A DNA stretch of 49,489 nt from an uncultured Flavobacteriales bacterium (GCA_913051865.1 CAJXHE010000003.1:1-49489), one strand, 5' to 3'. Counted from the first letter of the stretch, positions 18,643 to 27,589 are shown. Program-made: numbers and translations. The notes: generated by a model not told the origin, from the sequence alone.

Positions 18643-19550
18643 TCAGACGATAAAATCTCTTTCGGTGTCTTGATTTTTAAGCCACACGTTTCCTTCATTA
18701 GTTTTGAAAACAGGCGACATGTTTCGGGTGTGTGAACGCTTTCGGTGGTGTGAACCAGCAAGTCGAATGATTCAAGAGGGGTGCCATTTTTTGTCAACAA
18801 AGAGATTCTCTTGGTCCAAAGCTTTAACCTTTCCTCATCAGATTTGTGCCCGTCGTACCCTCCAAATCTGACGATCAAGAATTTTGTGGTCAGCCTCATG
18901 TGTAATGCATCTCGTCTGCCTGCGGTATCGCTAATTACGGCACCTATGCCGAGTTCGGACAAGAGTTTCCAAACCCTCTCGGCATCTCTTCCTCCCGCAA
19001 ACCATTCCGGGTGACGAAACTCAATGGCCATTTTCAAGTCCCTAGGCCAAGCTTTTAGATATGCCTCAAGTTTCTCACTGTGTTTGGGGGCGAAATGGGG
19101 AGGCAGTTGTAAAAAGGCAGGACCAAGTTTGTTGCCAAGTGCTGAGATTCCAGCAATAAAATCATCAGTCGGACCCTCGCAATTTCCAAACCGTCTGTAA
19201 TGAGAGATTATCGCGGGAAATTTGGGGCAGAAAATAAATCCATCAGGCATTTCATCAGCCCAAGCGGCCATCTTTTCAGGGGTGTAGATTCGATAATGTG
19301 TCGCATTAAATTCAAGTGACCCGAATTGTCTTCCGTAGTGACTGGCCCATGTTCGCATCGGATCTTTCTCAGGATAGACCTTGCCTCTCCAAGGCCTCAC
19401 AGTCCACATTGTACCCCCCGTCCTTGCAGTTGTTGACTCCTGATTTGGCGTGTCAATGTTTTCAATCGTCTTCCACTCAATATGGCATTCGGGCAACGTC
19501 CAGTCAATGCCTTCAAGTTCTTGATGTGTATCGAGTTTTCCAAACTTCAC
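18639..19550 (-). CDS. DUF72 family protein (YecE-like)
   Basis: A 303-residue cytosolic protein of the DUF72 TIM-barrel-like family: WTVRPWRGKVYPEKDP (about 49-64), then FGSLEFNATHYRIYTPE, FIFCPKFPAIISHYRR and MAIEFRHPEWF. Its biochemical role is not established. The start is GTG at 19550, which begins a diverged N-terminal stretch of about 45 residues. A TAGATTCG element lies exactly four bases before this GTG and supports the start. The stop codon shares the palindromic CTAG at 18639-18642 with the secA stop. Confidence 0.9.
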   Translation of the reverse strand: MKFGKLDTHQELEGIDWTLPECHIEWKTIENIDTPNQESTTARTGGTMWTVRPWRGKVYPEKDPMRTWASHYGRQFGSLEFNATHYRIYTPEKMAAWADEMPDGFIFCPKFPAIISHYRRFGNCEGPTDDFIAGISALGNKLGPAFLQLPPHFAPKHSEKLEAYLKAWPRDLKMAIEFRHPEWFAGGRDAERVWKLLSELGIGAVISDTAGRRDALHMRLTTKFLIVRFGGYDGHKSDEERLKLWTKRISLLTKNGTPLESFDLLVHTTESVHTPETCRLFSKLMKETCGLKIKTPKEILSSD

Positions 19551-19554
19551 GCTA

Positions 19555-19562
19555 CGAATCTA
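19555..19562 (-). promoter_or_regulatory. -7 element variant (TAGATTCG), leaderless, for the DUF72 gene
   Basis: TAnnTTCG on the minus strand, followed by TAGC and the GTG at 19550: the same four-base spacing as secA, gh3 and kynU. Confidence 0.5.
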
Positions 19563-19621
19563 ACTCCTACACTTGTGAATTACACGAATAAATTCACGAT
19601 ATTCATTCGGTCATTGTAGAA

Positions 19622-20302
19622 ATGATTTTTACATTAAATTTTCTAAGTCAAGCTTTACTCGAGGGGATTGCACCCCTGACTTGTTTGAAATGCGCCGAGC
19701 CTATTCCGTTTGAATCCCATGTTGCTGGCGTGTGCAGTTTTTGTGTCATGAACTGGGGGGTGTTCGAATCAGATATGACTTCAATAACGTTGTTTCGAGA
19801 ACGGTTTTATGTGGAGTGGATCGCAGTGGGTTTCCGCCTTCGGGAGTCAGGGACAAGCGCTATAATACACAGATGTAAATACGGAGGGGACCCGAAATGC
19901 ATTAAGAAACTTGGCAGGTGGATGGCACGCAGGTGGCCCTCTCCTCCGAGCGGGTCAGTTTTGATACCTATTCCCATACATTGGAAAAGAAGATTACAAC
20001 GCGGATATAACCAGGCAAAGCTGTTTGCTGAGGGCATGGCCGAGGTTTGGGAAGTCGAGGTTGACAGTGGTGCACTCCTTCGTCTCAAGCATGGAAAATC
20101 TTTAACGGGATCAAGTAGAAAAGGGCGTGGAGAAGCTTTAAAAAAGACCTTTGGATGTCATCACAAAATGATGTCAGATCAACGTCTTGTCATACTTGTT
20201 GATGATGTTTTGACGACCGGCGCAACGCTTAGGGCCTGTAGAGATGCTTTAGAGAAACAAGGACAAAAAGTAGTGGGTGCAGTCGTTCTTGCGATGGCTT
20301 AA
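19622..20302 (+). CDS. comF: ComF family protein (phosphoribosyltransferase-like)
   Basis: A 226-residue protein of the ComF/GntX family, linked to DNA uptake in competent bacteria but of unknown reaction. It has an N-terminal zinc-finger-like set of four cysteines (C21, C24, C38, C41: CLKC and CSFC), the conserved RRLQRGYNQAKLFA (123-136), and the phosphoribosyltransferase PRPP loop LVILVDDVLTTGATLRA (189-205). It is the first gene of a co-directional group with the methionine sulfoxide reductase gene and the Ig-like lipoprotein gene. The start ATG at 19622 has no clear -7 element next to it. Confidence 0.93.
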   Translation: MIFTLNFLSQALLEGIAPLTCLKCAEPIPFESHVAGVCSFCVMNWGVFESDMTSITLFRERFYVEWIAVGFRLRESGTSAIIHRCKYGGDPKCIKKLGRWMARRWPSPPSGSVLIPIPIHWKRRLQRGYNQAKLFAEGMAEVWEVEVDSGALLRLKHGKSLTGSSRKGRGEALKKTFGCHHKMMSDQRLVILVDDVLTTGATLRACRDALEKQGQKVVGAVVLAMA

Positions 20303-20310
20303 TGAGGGAG

Positions 20311-20318
20311 TATATTTG
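20311..20318 (+). promoter_or_regulatory. -7 element (TATATTTG) with -33 TTG for the fRMsr gene
   Basis: A perfect TAnnTTTG with TTG (20289-20291) exactly 19 bases upstream. The -33 lies inside the end of comF. Transcription would start a few bases before the ATG at 20331. Confidence 0.6.
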
Positions 20319-20330
20319 CCAGAGAGACAG

Positions 20331-20786
20331 ATGGGATTACAATCAGACATAGTAGATCAGGTACGCGCCCTTATTGCTGGGGAGGACAATGTTGTGGCTA
20401 ATCTCGCGAACACAACTTCACTGTTGATGAGCGCGACGTCGTGGCATTGGGTGGGTTTTTATCTCGTAGATAAAGCGAAAAACGAATTGGTCCTGGGACC
20501 GTTTCAAGGGCCTGTAGCCTGTACAAGGTTAAGAATGGGCCGTGGGGTTTGTGCCAAATCATGGGCGCTGAAAGAAACAATTGTGATTGATGATGTAGCG
20601 TCCTTTGAAGGTCATGTTGCGTGTAGTTCGCTCTCACAATCAGAAGTTGTGGTTCCCATTCTATATGATGGAGTTGTGGTCGGAGTGTTGGATGTTGACA
20701 GTGTGGAATTAAATGGTTTTTCTTCTTCGGATGTTAAAATTCTGGAGCATGTAGTCCAAATTATTGAGGCACAATGGCAAGGATAG
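20331..20786 (+). CDS. msrC: Free methionine-R-sulfoxide reductase (GAF domain)
   Basis: Reduces free L-methionine-(R)-sulfoxide, repairing oxidised methionine. The 151-residue GAF-domain protein aligns with E. coli YebR/MsrC: HWVGFYL (39-45), LGPFQGPVAC (55-64), GRGVC (70-74), GHVAC (94-98). The three cysteines C64, C74 and C98 keep the 10 and 24 residue spacing of the E. coli catalytic set, so activity is likely. The ATG at 20331 is chosen because the family homology begins there; a GTG at 20277 would add 18 unneeded residues inside comF. It overlaps the next gene by 13 bases. Confidence 0.92.
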   Translation: MGLQSDIVDQVRALIAGEDNVVANLANTTSLLMSATSWHWVGFYLVDKAKNELVLGPFQGPVACTRLRMGRGVCAKSWALKETIVIDDVASFEGHVACSSLSQSEVVVPILYDGVVVGVLDVDSVELNGFSSSDVKILEHVVQIIEAQWQG

Positions 20787-22339
20787 AGACACGTTTTTCA
20801 GGAATACTACTTCTTTACCTTCTCACCATGTCATGTGCTCAATTGGGCGTCCCGTCTGGCGGTGAGATTGACATAACGCCTCCAGAAATAATATCAATAT
20901 CTCCAGCACTTGGCGCAACAGAGGTTGCTGTCGAAGCAGGAGGAACGATTGAAGTGATATTCGATGAATATGTCAATGTGCGCGGGCTTAGTACTCAGCT
21001 CCTTATTTCTCCTCCCCTTACAAAACCAATCCAGTGGCGTATGCGTGGTAAAACTGTCACATTTACTTGGCTTGAGCCGTTAATCGACAATGTGACCTAC
21101 GTGTTTCAATTTGGGGATGCGGTGATTGACCTTCATGAAGGGAATCCCACGCAGAACTTTATTCATGCGTTCTCTACAGGTGCGGATTTGGACACCCTGT
21201 CTTTGAGTGGTGCCGTTGTGGATGCTTTTTCTGGGTCTGCGATGTCAGGGGTTAGAATTTTCTTATTTGATTCAGAAGCGACAGTGGATTCAATCTCAAA
21301 AGGCCTCAAGCCCAAATTCATTGGAACCACTGATGCGCAAGGCGCCTTCACAATCAGGTACCTGCCTGCAGGAAATTACAGAGTGATGGCCGTTGATGAT
21401 CAAGACAGAAATTATCAGTGGACCACTGGGGAGTTATTGGCTATTTATGAGGATATCATAGAGGTCGCCGGACATGACACTCTGAAAAGCAACATGAGGA
21501 TGCAGGAGACGCCATTGTCGGTCATCAAGTACTTTGTTCAATCTGTGAGAGATTCTTTGGGCTTGGTACAAATAGAAATGAGCCAGCCATTTTCGCCCAG
21601 TGACTCTGTATCTATAGGTGGTCAAAAGGGCCATTCCGAAGGGGTTAATTTATGGACATGGGGAGATGACACCGAAAACGATTCTGTGGTTTGGTCTGGT
21701 ATTGACACCTTAGTTATCTCTGATATAAAGGGTGTAGATGCGGTCCGTTTTGAAGCCACACAAGGGCCGGGCGGGAAAATCGTGACCCCCAATAAAGTTG
21801 AGATACAATTTTCCCGCCCAATAGAAGGGATTGTTGACACTCTTTTTGTAGTCACTGGAATGGACTCATCAGAGGTTCAAATAGATTCTATTTGGACAAA
21901 AGAAAACGATCCGTTTTCAATCGAGATCGCAGGGCCGTTTCCAAGAGGAAACAGTTTCGACATCATGCTCATGCCCGGAGCTGTAAAAGGCCAAGGAGCT
22001 CAGGAGTTACAGGATACTTCATCTTTTAGATGGGGCATCTTTGAAAGCAACGAGCTCGGAGAAATAGAGGTGGTCATCCTTAAGGAAGGGTGGCTACAAC
22101 TTCTTTCTGCAAATGGAGAAGTGACTAAAGAAATTACGTTAACCGAAGGTCGCCCAGTCATCTTTAAAGACCTTACACCAGGGACTTACAGTTTAAAATG
22201 GAAAGGGGATTCAAATAAAAATGGATCTTGGGAATCCGTGAGCCTATCCAATTGGAAGTCTCCAGAAGCTGCCCAAATATTGAGTACAAAGGTGAAAGTG
22301 AAATCAGATTGGCGACACCAAATAGAATGGCTAGACTAG
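20774..22339 (+). CDS. Ig-like (Big_5) domain lipoprotein
   Basis: A 521-residue envelope protein with a lipoprotein signal (LLLYLLTMSC, lipidated Cys about 21) followed by the GGEIDITPPEI linker typical of a Bacteroidota Ig-like lipoprotein family. Residues about 35-135 form a Big_5-like domain (IISISPALGATEVAV, then IEVIFDEYV). Residues about 140-225 look like a carboxypeptidase-regulatory or transthyretin-like beta sandwich (SGVRIFLFD, then YLPAGNYRVMAVDD). The rest is beta-rich and unassigned. It is probably at the outer membrane; the function is unknown. The start overlaps the msrC end by 13 bases, so translation is likely coupled. Confidence 0.85.
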   Translation: MARIETRFSGILLLYLLTMSCAQLGVPSGGEIDITPPEIISISPALGATEVAVEAGGTIEVIFDEYVNVRGLSTQLLISPPLTKPIQWRMRGKTVTFTWLEPLIDNVTYVFQFGDAVIDLHEGNPTQNFIHAFSTGADLDTLSLSGAVVDAFSGSAMSGVRIFLFDSEATVDSISKGLKPKFIGTTDAQGAFTIRYLPAGNYRVMAVDDQDRNYQWTTGELLAIYEDIIEVAGHDTLKSNMRMQETPLSVIKYFVQSVRDSLGLVQIEMSQPFSPSDSVSIGGQKGHSEGVNLWTWGDDTENDSVVWSGIDTLVISDIKGVDAVRFEATQGPGGKIVTPNKVEIQFSRPIEGIVDTLFVVTGMDSSEVQIDSIWTKENDPFSIEIAGPFPRGNSFDIMLMPGAVKGQGAQELQDTSSFRWGIFESNELGEIEVVILKEGWLQLLSANGEVTKEITLTEGRPVIFKDLTPGTYSLKWKGDSNKNGSWESVSLSNWKSPEAAQILSTKVKVKSDWRHQIEWLD

Positions 22340-22371
22340 GTGTCTGTTGTCACCAGTGTGATTTTATCGAT

Positions 22372-23646
22372 TCATTTTATTGCATCAGTGAGGATTTGTC
22401 CAAACCGTGCTATATCCTCAAAAGAATTGTAAAGTGGCACTGGAGCCATTCTAATAACGTCTGGTTCACGCCAGTCAACGACGACACCTGAAGCCGAAAG
22501 TTTGTCGTAAAGTTCACGACCCTGTCCATGTGCAACGATGCTAAGTTGACATCCTCGTTCCTTAGGATTTGAGGGGGTGAGAATTTCCAAGTTTGTTTCT
22601 GTCACAGATGCGACAGCATGAATTGTTTTTTCTAAAAATGAAGTGAGTCGAATGGATCTTTCTCGCAAGACCTCAATACCTCCAGCAGATTCAAAAATAT
22701 CTAGGGAAAGTTTGTGAATTGCCATGTTTAGAACGGGGGCATTGCTAAGTTGCCATGATTCGGCTGTTCCCATACTTACATAGTCTGGCCCCATCTTAAA
22801 ACGTGAATTCTTATCGTGACCCCACCAACCTTCAAAACGTGGAAGTTCAGTCGTGTGATGACGTGAATGTATGAAAGCACCCCCAACTGCGCCAGGACCG
22901 GAGTTCAAATACTTATAACTGCACCAACACGCAAAATCAACGCCCCAATCATGCAGTTTAAATGGAACATTACCAACACCATGAGCGAGGTCGAACCCAC
23001 AAAGCGCACCTACTTGATGTGCCGCTTTTGTGATTCGTTCAAGATTATGCAACTGTCCATTGTAATAATTAACCCCACCAATCATCACCGTCGCCAGTGT
23101 TTCTCCGGCATCAAAAATCGCTTTTTCAATGTCTTCTAGACGTAGCAGATGTTCTCCCTCTCTTGGCGTAATTTCTATAAGATCTTCATCTGGGTTGCCC
23201 CCATGAAAACGAATTTGACTTACAAGCGTATATCGATCCGAAGGAAAGGCTTTAAGTTCACAGATAATCTTCTTACGCTTTTCTTTAGGACGGTAAAAGC
23301 TTACGAGTAAAAGGTGCAGGTTAACAGTTAGCGCGTTCATAGCGATAACCTCCGATGGCTCGGCCCCCATAATGCGCGCAAGCCTTTCACTGAAAAGTTC
23401 GTGATAATGCATCCATGGATGACGTGCACGGAAGTGACCCTCTACGCCTAATTCAGCCCAATCATCAAGTTCTATCTGTAAAGTTTTAGATGCTTCACGA
23501 GGTTGTAGCCCCAAACTGTTGCCTGTAAAATACAACGTGTCGTGTCCGTTGTGTTGCGGAATTATAAATTGTTCTCTGAATTTACTTAAAGGATCAGAGG
23601 CATCTAATTCGCGCGCAGATTCTATTGTTGGAAGAGTGGACTTCAT
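22372..23646 (-). CDS. kynU: Kynureninase
   Basis: PLP enzyme that cleaves kynurenine or 3-hydroxykynurenine to (3-hydroxy)anthranilate and alanine, in tryptophan breakdown or de novo NAD synthesis. The 424-residue protein has FTGNSLGLQP (40-49), the cofactor-ring motif FDLAHGVGN (218-226) and the Schiff-base lysine K245 in CSYKYLNSGPG. The partner 3-hydroxyanthranilate dioxygenase is at 35275. A perfect TAAATTTG -7 element sits four bases before the ATG, so it has its own, apparently leaderless, promoter although the UbiA-like gene ends only 19 bases upstream. Confidence 0.96.
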   Translation of the reverse strand: MKSTLPTIESARELDASDPLSKFREQFIIPQHNGHDTLYFTGNSLGLQPREASKTLQIELDDWAELGVEGHFRARHPWMHYHELFSERLARIMGAEPSEVIAMNALTVNLHLLLVSFYRPKEKRKKIICELKAFPSDRYTLVSQIRFHGGNPDEDLIEITPREGEHLLRLEDIEKAIFDAGETLATVMIGGVNYYNGQLHNLERITKAAHQVGALCGFDLAHGVGNVPFKLHDWGVDFACWCSYKYLNSGPGAVGGAFIHSRHHTTELPRFEGWWGHDKNSRFKMGPDYVSMGTAESWQLSNAPVLNMAIHKLSLDIFESAGGIEVLRERSIRLTSFLEKTIHAVASVTETNLEILTPSNPKERGCQLSIVAHGQGRELYDKLSASGVVVDWREPDVIRMAPVPLYNSFEDIARFGQILTDAIK

Positions 23647-23650
23647 TGTG

Positions 23651-23658
23651 CAAATTTA
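23651..23658 (-). promoter_or_regulatory. -7 element (TAAATTTG), leaderless, for kynU
   Basis: A perfect TAnnTTTG on the minus strand, then CACA and the ATG at 23646. It lies in the 19-base gap after the UbiA-like gene. Confidence 0.65.
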
Positions 23659-23665
23659 CATGATG

Positions 23666-24514
23666 CTAAATGAAACCGCGCGCGCTTAGTGGTAACGCAA
23701 AAATCTGTACTATAAGCATGCCGTCCAGAACAATGGTGTGATATATTTCATGTCGATTTATCCCAGCAAAATGGGGCGAAACAAAGGATATTGTAACGAT
23801 AGCATGGATGCCTAAGGCAATCCCCACATATCCATTAATGGATTGTGATGCAGCGAGGCCAAACCACAAAACTGCCGAAGACCCGACGAGAATCATCGCC
23901 CAGTATAACGAAGAAGCTATCCCAATTGTTTGAGGCAACGTTTTCATGTCTAACCTGTCTATGTCTAGATCTCTCACATCGAAAGGAATGGTTAGGCCCG
24001 CAATATATAATCCCCTCGCAAGGACAATAGCACACACAGTGCCCATCTCGATGGCATGCTCTAAACCAGTTAAGTAAACCGGGAGTATGACCGTGGCGAT
24101 TGCCCAAACCAAAGAAGTGAGTGGCAATTTTAAATAGGGAATTTCTCTGAATGGAAACCATGCATACATAAGCCCGATTGTAATTAAAAAGAGGCCTATA
24201 ATCAGCGTCGAAATGGAGAGTGTCAAAGGCACAAATAAAAAAGCAGAAACAACGATTGCGCCCCAAACAACGAACATACTGACCCCGTATCGCTTCATGT
24301 ATGCATTCCTTTTGGCAAATGCAGTTGTTGGAAAAAACATGGTTTTAATGAGTCTTTGAGTGGTGTATCCCAGTCCAGTTAAAGCACCAATAAGCAATGC
24401 CGCTTCAAGAAAAGCCCCTTCCAAACCCAATGCAAATCCAGACAAATACACTGTTACTCCAGCTCCCAGTGCTATGACAATGTGAGAAAATCCCAAGATC
24501 TTGATAAGTCGCAT
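23666..24514 (-). CDS. UbiA-like prenyltransferase family membrane protein
   Basis: A 282-residue integral membrane protein with about eight hydrophobic segments. It carries the second Asp-rich motif of the UbiA superfamily, PFDVRDLDIDRLDMKTLPQTIG region (D179, D182, D184, D186). The first motif (NDxxD type), expected near residues 52-72, is not present. It could be a diverged prenyltransferase with altered substrate or metal binding, or a non-catalytic member. Divergent from gcvP and upstream of kynU. A one-mismatch -7 element, CACCTTTG, sits four bases before the ATG (24519-24526). Confidence 0.7.
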   Translation of the reverse strand: MRLIKILGFSHIVIALGAGVTVYLSGFALGLEGAFLEAALLIGALTGLGYTTQRLIKTMFFPTTAFAKRNAYMKRYGVSMFVVWGAIVVSAFLFVPLTLSISTLIIGLFLITIGLMYAWFPFREIPYLKLPLTSLVWAIATVILPVYLTGLEHAIEMGTVCAIVLARGLYIAGLTIPFDVRDLDIDRLDMKTLPQTIGIASSLYWAMILVGSSAVLWFGLAASQSINGYVGIALGIHAIVTISFVSPHFAGINRHEIYHTIVLDGMLIVQIFALPLSARGFI

Positions 24515-24518
24515 GATG

Positions 24519-24526
24519 CAAAGGTG
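24519..24526 (-). promoter_or_regulatory. Degenerate -7 element (CACCTTTG) for the UbiA-like gene
   Basis: One mismatch to TAnnTTTG, then CATC and the ATG at 24514. The spacing matches the other leaderless genes and is the main reason to list it. Confidence 0.4.
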
Positions 24527-24567
24527 AGAAAATCATTTCTTAAGATGATGTTTCGCAACCTTCAAGA

Positions 24568-24575
24568 TATATTTG
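24568..24575 (+). promoter_or_regulatory. -7 element (TATATTTG) for gcvP
   Basis: A perfect TAnnTTTG, 36 bases before the gcvP ATG at 24612, giving a leader of about 30 bases rich in T. No good -33 is seen. Confidence 0.55.
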
Positions 24576-24611
24576 TCTTTTTTTATTTGCTCAATCTTTA
24601 GATTTCTTCAT

Positions 24612-27494
24612 ATGGAAATTGGAAGTTTTGCCTCAAGGCATATGGGTCCTCGTTTTGAAGACCAAAAATCAATGCTCTCAGCCATTGGCTGCAGTTCAAT
24701 AGATGAACTTATTGATAAAACCGTTCCTGCGGCGATACGACTTAGGGAACCTTTAGATCTCCCGAGTGCATTGACAGAAAGCGAGTATCTGGAACATCTA
24801 GATGAACTCGCTTCAAAAAATGTAACGTTCAGAAATTATATAGGGATGGGGTATTACCCCACCGAAGTCCCCAGCGTTATACGTCGAAATGTTTTGGAGA
24901 ATCCGGGTTGGTATACAGCGTATACACCTTATCAAGCCGAGATAGCGCAAGGCCGACTTGAAGCGTTGTTGAATTTCCAAACAGTGGTGTGTGATCTCAC
25001 AGGAAAAGGAATGGCAAATGCTTCGTTGCTAGACGAGGGAACGGCAGCCGCAGAAGCGATGGCAATGCTGTTTTCTGCGCGACCTAGAAAACAAGCAAAA
25101 GCTGGTGCAAAAACCTTTCTGGTTGACACAGCTGTTTATCCTCAGACTTTTGATGTGATGAAGACGAGGGCGTCGTCTTTGGGGATAATTCTCCTACAAC
25201 TTCCACGTTCGGAGTGGATCTTTTCAGATGATATGTTCGGCTGCTTGTTGCAATACCCGGATGCGAATGGAGAAGCTGAAAACCTTGAGGATTTGGTTTC
25301 TTTGGCACATCAATCAGACGTCAAAGTAGTGATGGCAACTGATCTCATGGCCCTTCTTATGTTGAAGAGTCCAGGCGAAATGGGGGCCGATGTCGTGGTC
25401 GGAAACTCACAAAGATTTGGTGTTCCGATGGGCTATGGTGGGCCTCATGCCGCATTTTTTGCCGCTGATGAAAGCTACAAGAGAAACTTCCCTGGAAGAA
25501 TAATCGGGGTGAGTCTTGACCGAAGCGGAAACCGTGCTTTGAGAATGGCATTACAAACCAGAGAGCAACATATTAGACGGGATAAAGCAACCTCAAATAT
25601 TTGTACTGCCCAAGCCCTCCTTGCAGTTATGGCATCGATGTACGCCGTTTATCATGGTCCGCATGGCCTCAGAGCTATTGCTGAGCGGATTCACAAGCGA
25701 ACGAAATCACTCGCGACAGCTTTGGGCTCAAATTCGGGAATGACTGTCGTCAACCACTGCTACTTTGACACACTGAAAATTCACGTTAAAGGAGGCACTG
25801 ATGAGATTAATTCTTTAATCGCGAGAGCAACGGCACTCAAGATTAACCTCCGTTACTTTAATGATGGAGAGCATGTAGGTGTCTCTCTCAATGAAAGAAC
25901 AAATATCGAAGACCTTACAAATCTTTGTTCAGCATTTGGCGTCCCCGTTGTACGAGGTGTTGGCATCGATCGTGCCTTTTTCGGCACCCTCTATCGCGAG
26001 GTGGATTATTTAAATCATGTCGTTTTTAATTCTTACAGGTCTGAAACGGCCATGATGAGATATATTAAATATCTTGAGAACAAAGATTTCTCTTTGGTAC
26101 ATGGAATGATGCCTTTGGGATCTTGTACGATGAAACTTAACGCAGCGACAGAACTTCTCCCTATTGCATGGTATAAATTCGCCGAGCTTCATCCGTTTTG
26201 CCCACCAGATCAAGCGAGTGGGATGATAGAAATCCTGAAAAATCTAGAAGATGATTTGGCTGAAATAACTGGATTTGATAGTATTACGCTACAACCAAAC
26301 AGCGGTGCCAATGGTGAGTATACGGGGATGTTGGTGATTCAGGCCTACCATGCAAGCCGTGGGGAGGGACATAGAAAGGTGTGTCTTATTCCTTCCAGTG
26401 CGCATGGCACAAATCCAGCCAGTGCAGTCATGGCTGGATTAAGTATCGTCGTCGTAGGTTGTCAGGAAAATGGGGATATCGATATAGAAGACCTCAAAAT
26501 GAAGGCAGCACTTCACAGTGAAAATCTAAGTGCAATCATGATTACCTACCCTTCCACGCACGGCGTGTATGAGGAAGGAATTTTAGAAATCACAGAGACC
26601 ATTCATGCGCATGGAGGTCAAGTGTATATGGATGGCGCAAATATGAATGCTCAAGTAGGGCTTACAAGTCCAGGGATTATCGGTTCGGATGTTTGTCACC
26701 TGAACCTTCACAAGACGTTTGCCATTCCCCATGGTGGCGGTGGTCCTGGAGTAGGTCCTATAGGTGTTGCCAAGCATTTAACACCGTTTCTACCTGGACA
26801 TTCCGTAGTGCATAAAGGCGGCGAGAAATCTATTTCTGCTGTGAGTTCTGCGCCTTATGGAAGTGCGCTCATAGGTCTGGTGCCATATGCTTACTTACGT
26901 ATGTTGGGTCAGAAAGGAGTAACCCAAGCGACAGAAGTGGCTATTTTAAACGCAAACTATCTCAAATCACGTCTTGAAGGATCTTTTGACATTCTATATC
27001 AAGGAAGCAACAATACTGTTGCGCATGAAATGATTATTGATTGTCGTTCATTTAAATCGTGTGGGATAGAAGTCACAGATATCGCCAAACGTCTAATTGA
27101 TTACGGTTTTCATGCCCCAACGATGTCGTGGCCAGTTGCAGGAACGATGATGATTGAACCTACAGAAAGCGAGTCTAAAGAAGAATTAGATCGATTTGTG
27201 GATGCTTTATTAAGCATCCGAGAAGAGATAAGATCGATCGAAAGTGGAGAAGTAGATATCATTGACAACGTCTTAAAAATGGCGCCTCATACAATCTCGG
27301 AAGCAACTGCTTCAGACTGGTCTCATCCATATTCAAGAGAAATGGCCGTGTACCCAGTTGAAGAACTGAAAACACGAAAGTTTTGGGCGCCAGTGGCACG
27401 CGTAAATGACACTTATGGAGACAGAAACTTGGTCTGTAGTTGCCCACCAATTTCTGATTTTATTGATGATGAAGCAGAAGCTATCCACATGTGA
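24612..27494 (+). CDS. gcvP: Glycine dehydrogenase (decarboxylating), P protein
   Basis: PLP-dependent P protein of the glycine cleavage system; it decarboxylates glycine and passes the aminomethyl group to lipoylated H protein. The single-chain 960-residue form carries both halves. It starts MEIGSFASRHMGPR at 24612; this ATG fits the family start better than a TTG at 24573. The PLP lysine is K701 in NLHKTFAIPHGGGGPG. GYGGPHAAFFA in the N-terminal half and MPLGSCTMKLN in the middle are conserved. The other gcv genes are not in this window. Confidence 0.98.
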   Translation: MEIGSFASRHMGPRFEDQKSMLSAIGCSSIDELIDKTVPAAIRLREPLDLPSALTESEYLEHLDELASKNVTFRNYIGMGYYPTEVPSVIRRNVLENPGWYTAYTPYQAEIAQGRLEALLNFQTVVCDLTGKGMANASLLDEGTAAAEAMAMLFSARPRKQAKAGAKTFLVDTAVYPQTFDVMKTRASSLGIILLQLPRSEWIFSDDMFGCLLQYPDANGEAENLEDLVSLAHQSDVKVVMATDLMALLMLKSPGEMGADVVVGNSQRFGVPMGYGGPHAAFFAADESYKRNFPGRIIGVSLDRSGNRALRMALQTREQHIRRDKATSNICTAQALLAVMASMYAVYHGPHGLRAIAERIHKRTKSLATALGSNSGMTVVNHCYFDTLKIHVKGGTDEINSLIARATALKINLRYFNDGEHVGVSLNERTNIEDLTNLCSAFGVPVVRGVGIDRAFFGTLYREVDYLNHVVFNSYRSETAMMRYIKYLENKDFSLVHGMMPLGSCTMKLNAATELLPIAWYKFAELHPFCPPDQASGMIEILKNLEDDLAEITGFDSITLQPNSGANGEYTGMLVIQAYHASRGEGHRKVCLIPSSAHGTNPASAVMAGLSIVVVGCQENGDIDIEDLKMKAALHSENLSAIMITYPSTHGVYEEGILEITETIHAHGGQVYMDGANMNAQVGLTSPGIIGSDVCHLNLHKTFAIPHGGGGPGVGPIGVAKHLTPFLPGHSVVHKGGEKSISAVSSAPYGSALIGLVPYAYLRMLGQKGVTQATEVAILNANYLKSRLEGSFDILYQGSNNTVAHEMIIDCRSFKSCGIEVTDIAKRLIDYGFHAPTMSWPVAGTMMIEPTESESKEELDRFVDALLSIREEIRSIESGEVDIIDNVLKMAPHTISEATASDWSHPYSREMAVYPVEELKTRKFWAPVARVNDTYGDRNLVCSCPPISDFIDDEAEAIHM

Positions 27495-27529
27495 TACTTA
27501 TGAAGTAAATAAGTAAACATTTGTATCAC
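27491..27529. repeat. Inverted repeat after gcvP overlapping the next -33 element
   Basis: GTGATAC (27491-27497) and GTATCAC (27523-27529) are perfect 7-bp arms with a 25-base loop. The right arm overlaps the last base of the TTTG -33 element at 27520-27523. It starts inside the gcvP 3' end. It is not followed by a T tract, so it is not a clear terminator. Confidence 0.35.
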
Positions 27530-27550
27530 ACACATACGGCTTTATATTTG
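27520..27550 (+). promoter_or_regulatory. Complete Bacteroidota promoter TTTG-N19-TATATTTG
   Basis: The -33 TTTG at 27520-27523 and the -7 TATATTTG at 27543-27550 are separated by exactly 19 bases, the consensus spacing. It is the best promoter in the window. It drives the T9SS cargo gene, with a leader of about 25-35 A/T-rich bases. Confidence 0.82.
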
Positions 27551-27589
27551 TCGTGTAAATCCAATTTATAAACATATAATATGCTCAAC

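Noticed and set aside
20277-20330. GTG start for the methionine sulfoxide reductase inside comF
   Set aside because: The extra 18 residues have no counterpart in the family, and the -7 element at 20311-20318 would be downstream of it.
23835-24266. 143-codon minus-strand frame within the UbiA-like gene
   Set aside because: It is a shifted frame of the same strand; the UbiA-like frame carries the hydrophobic segments and the Asp motif, this one carries none.
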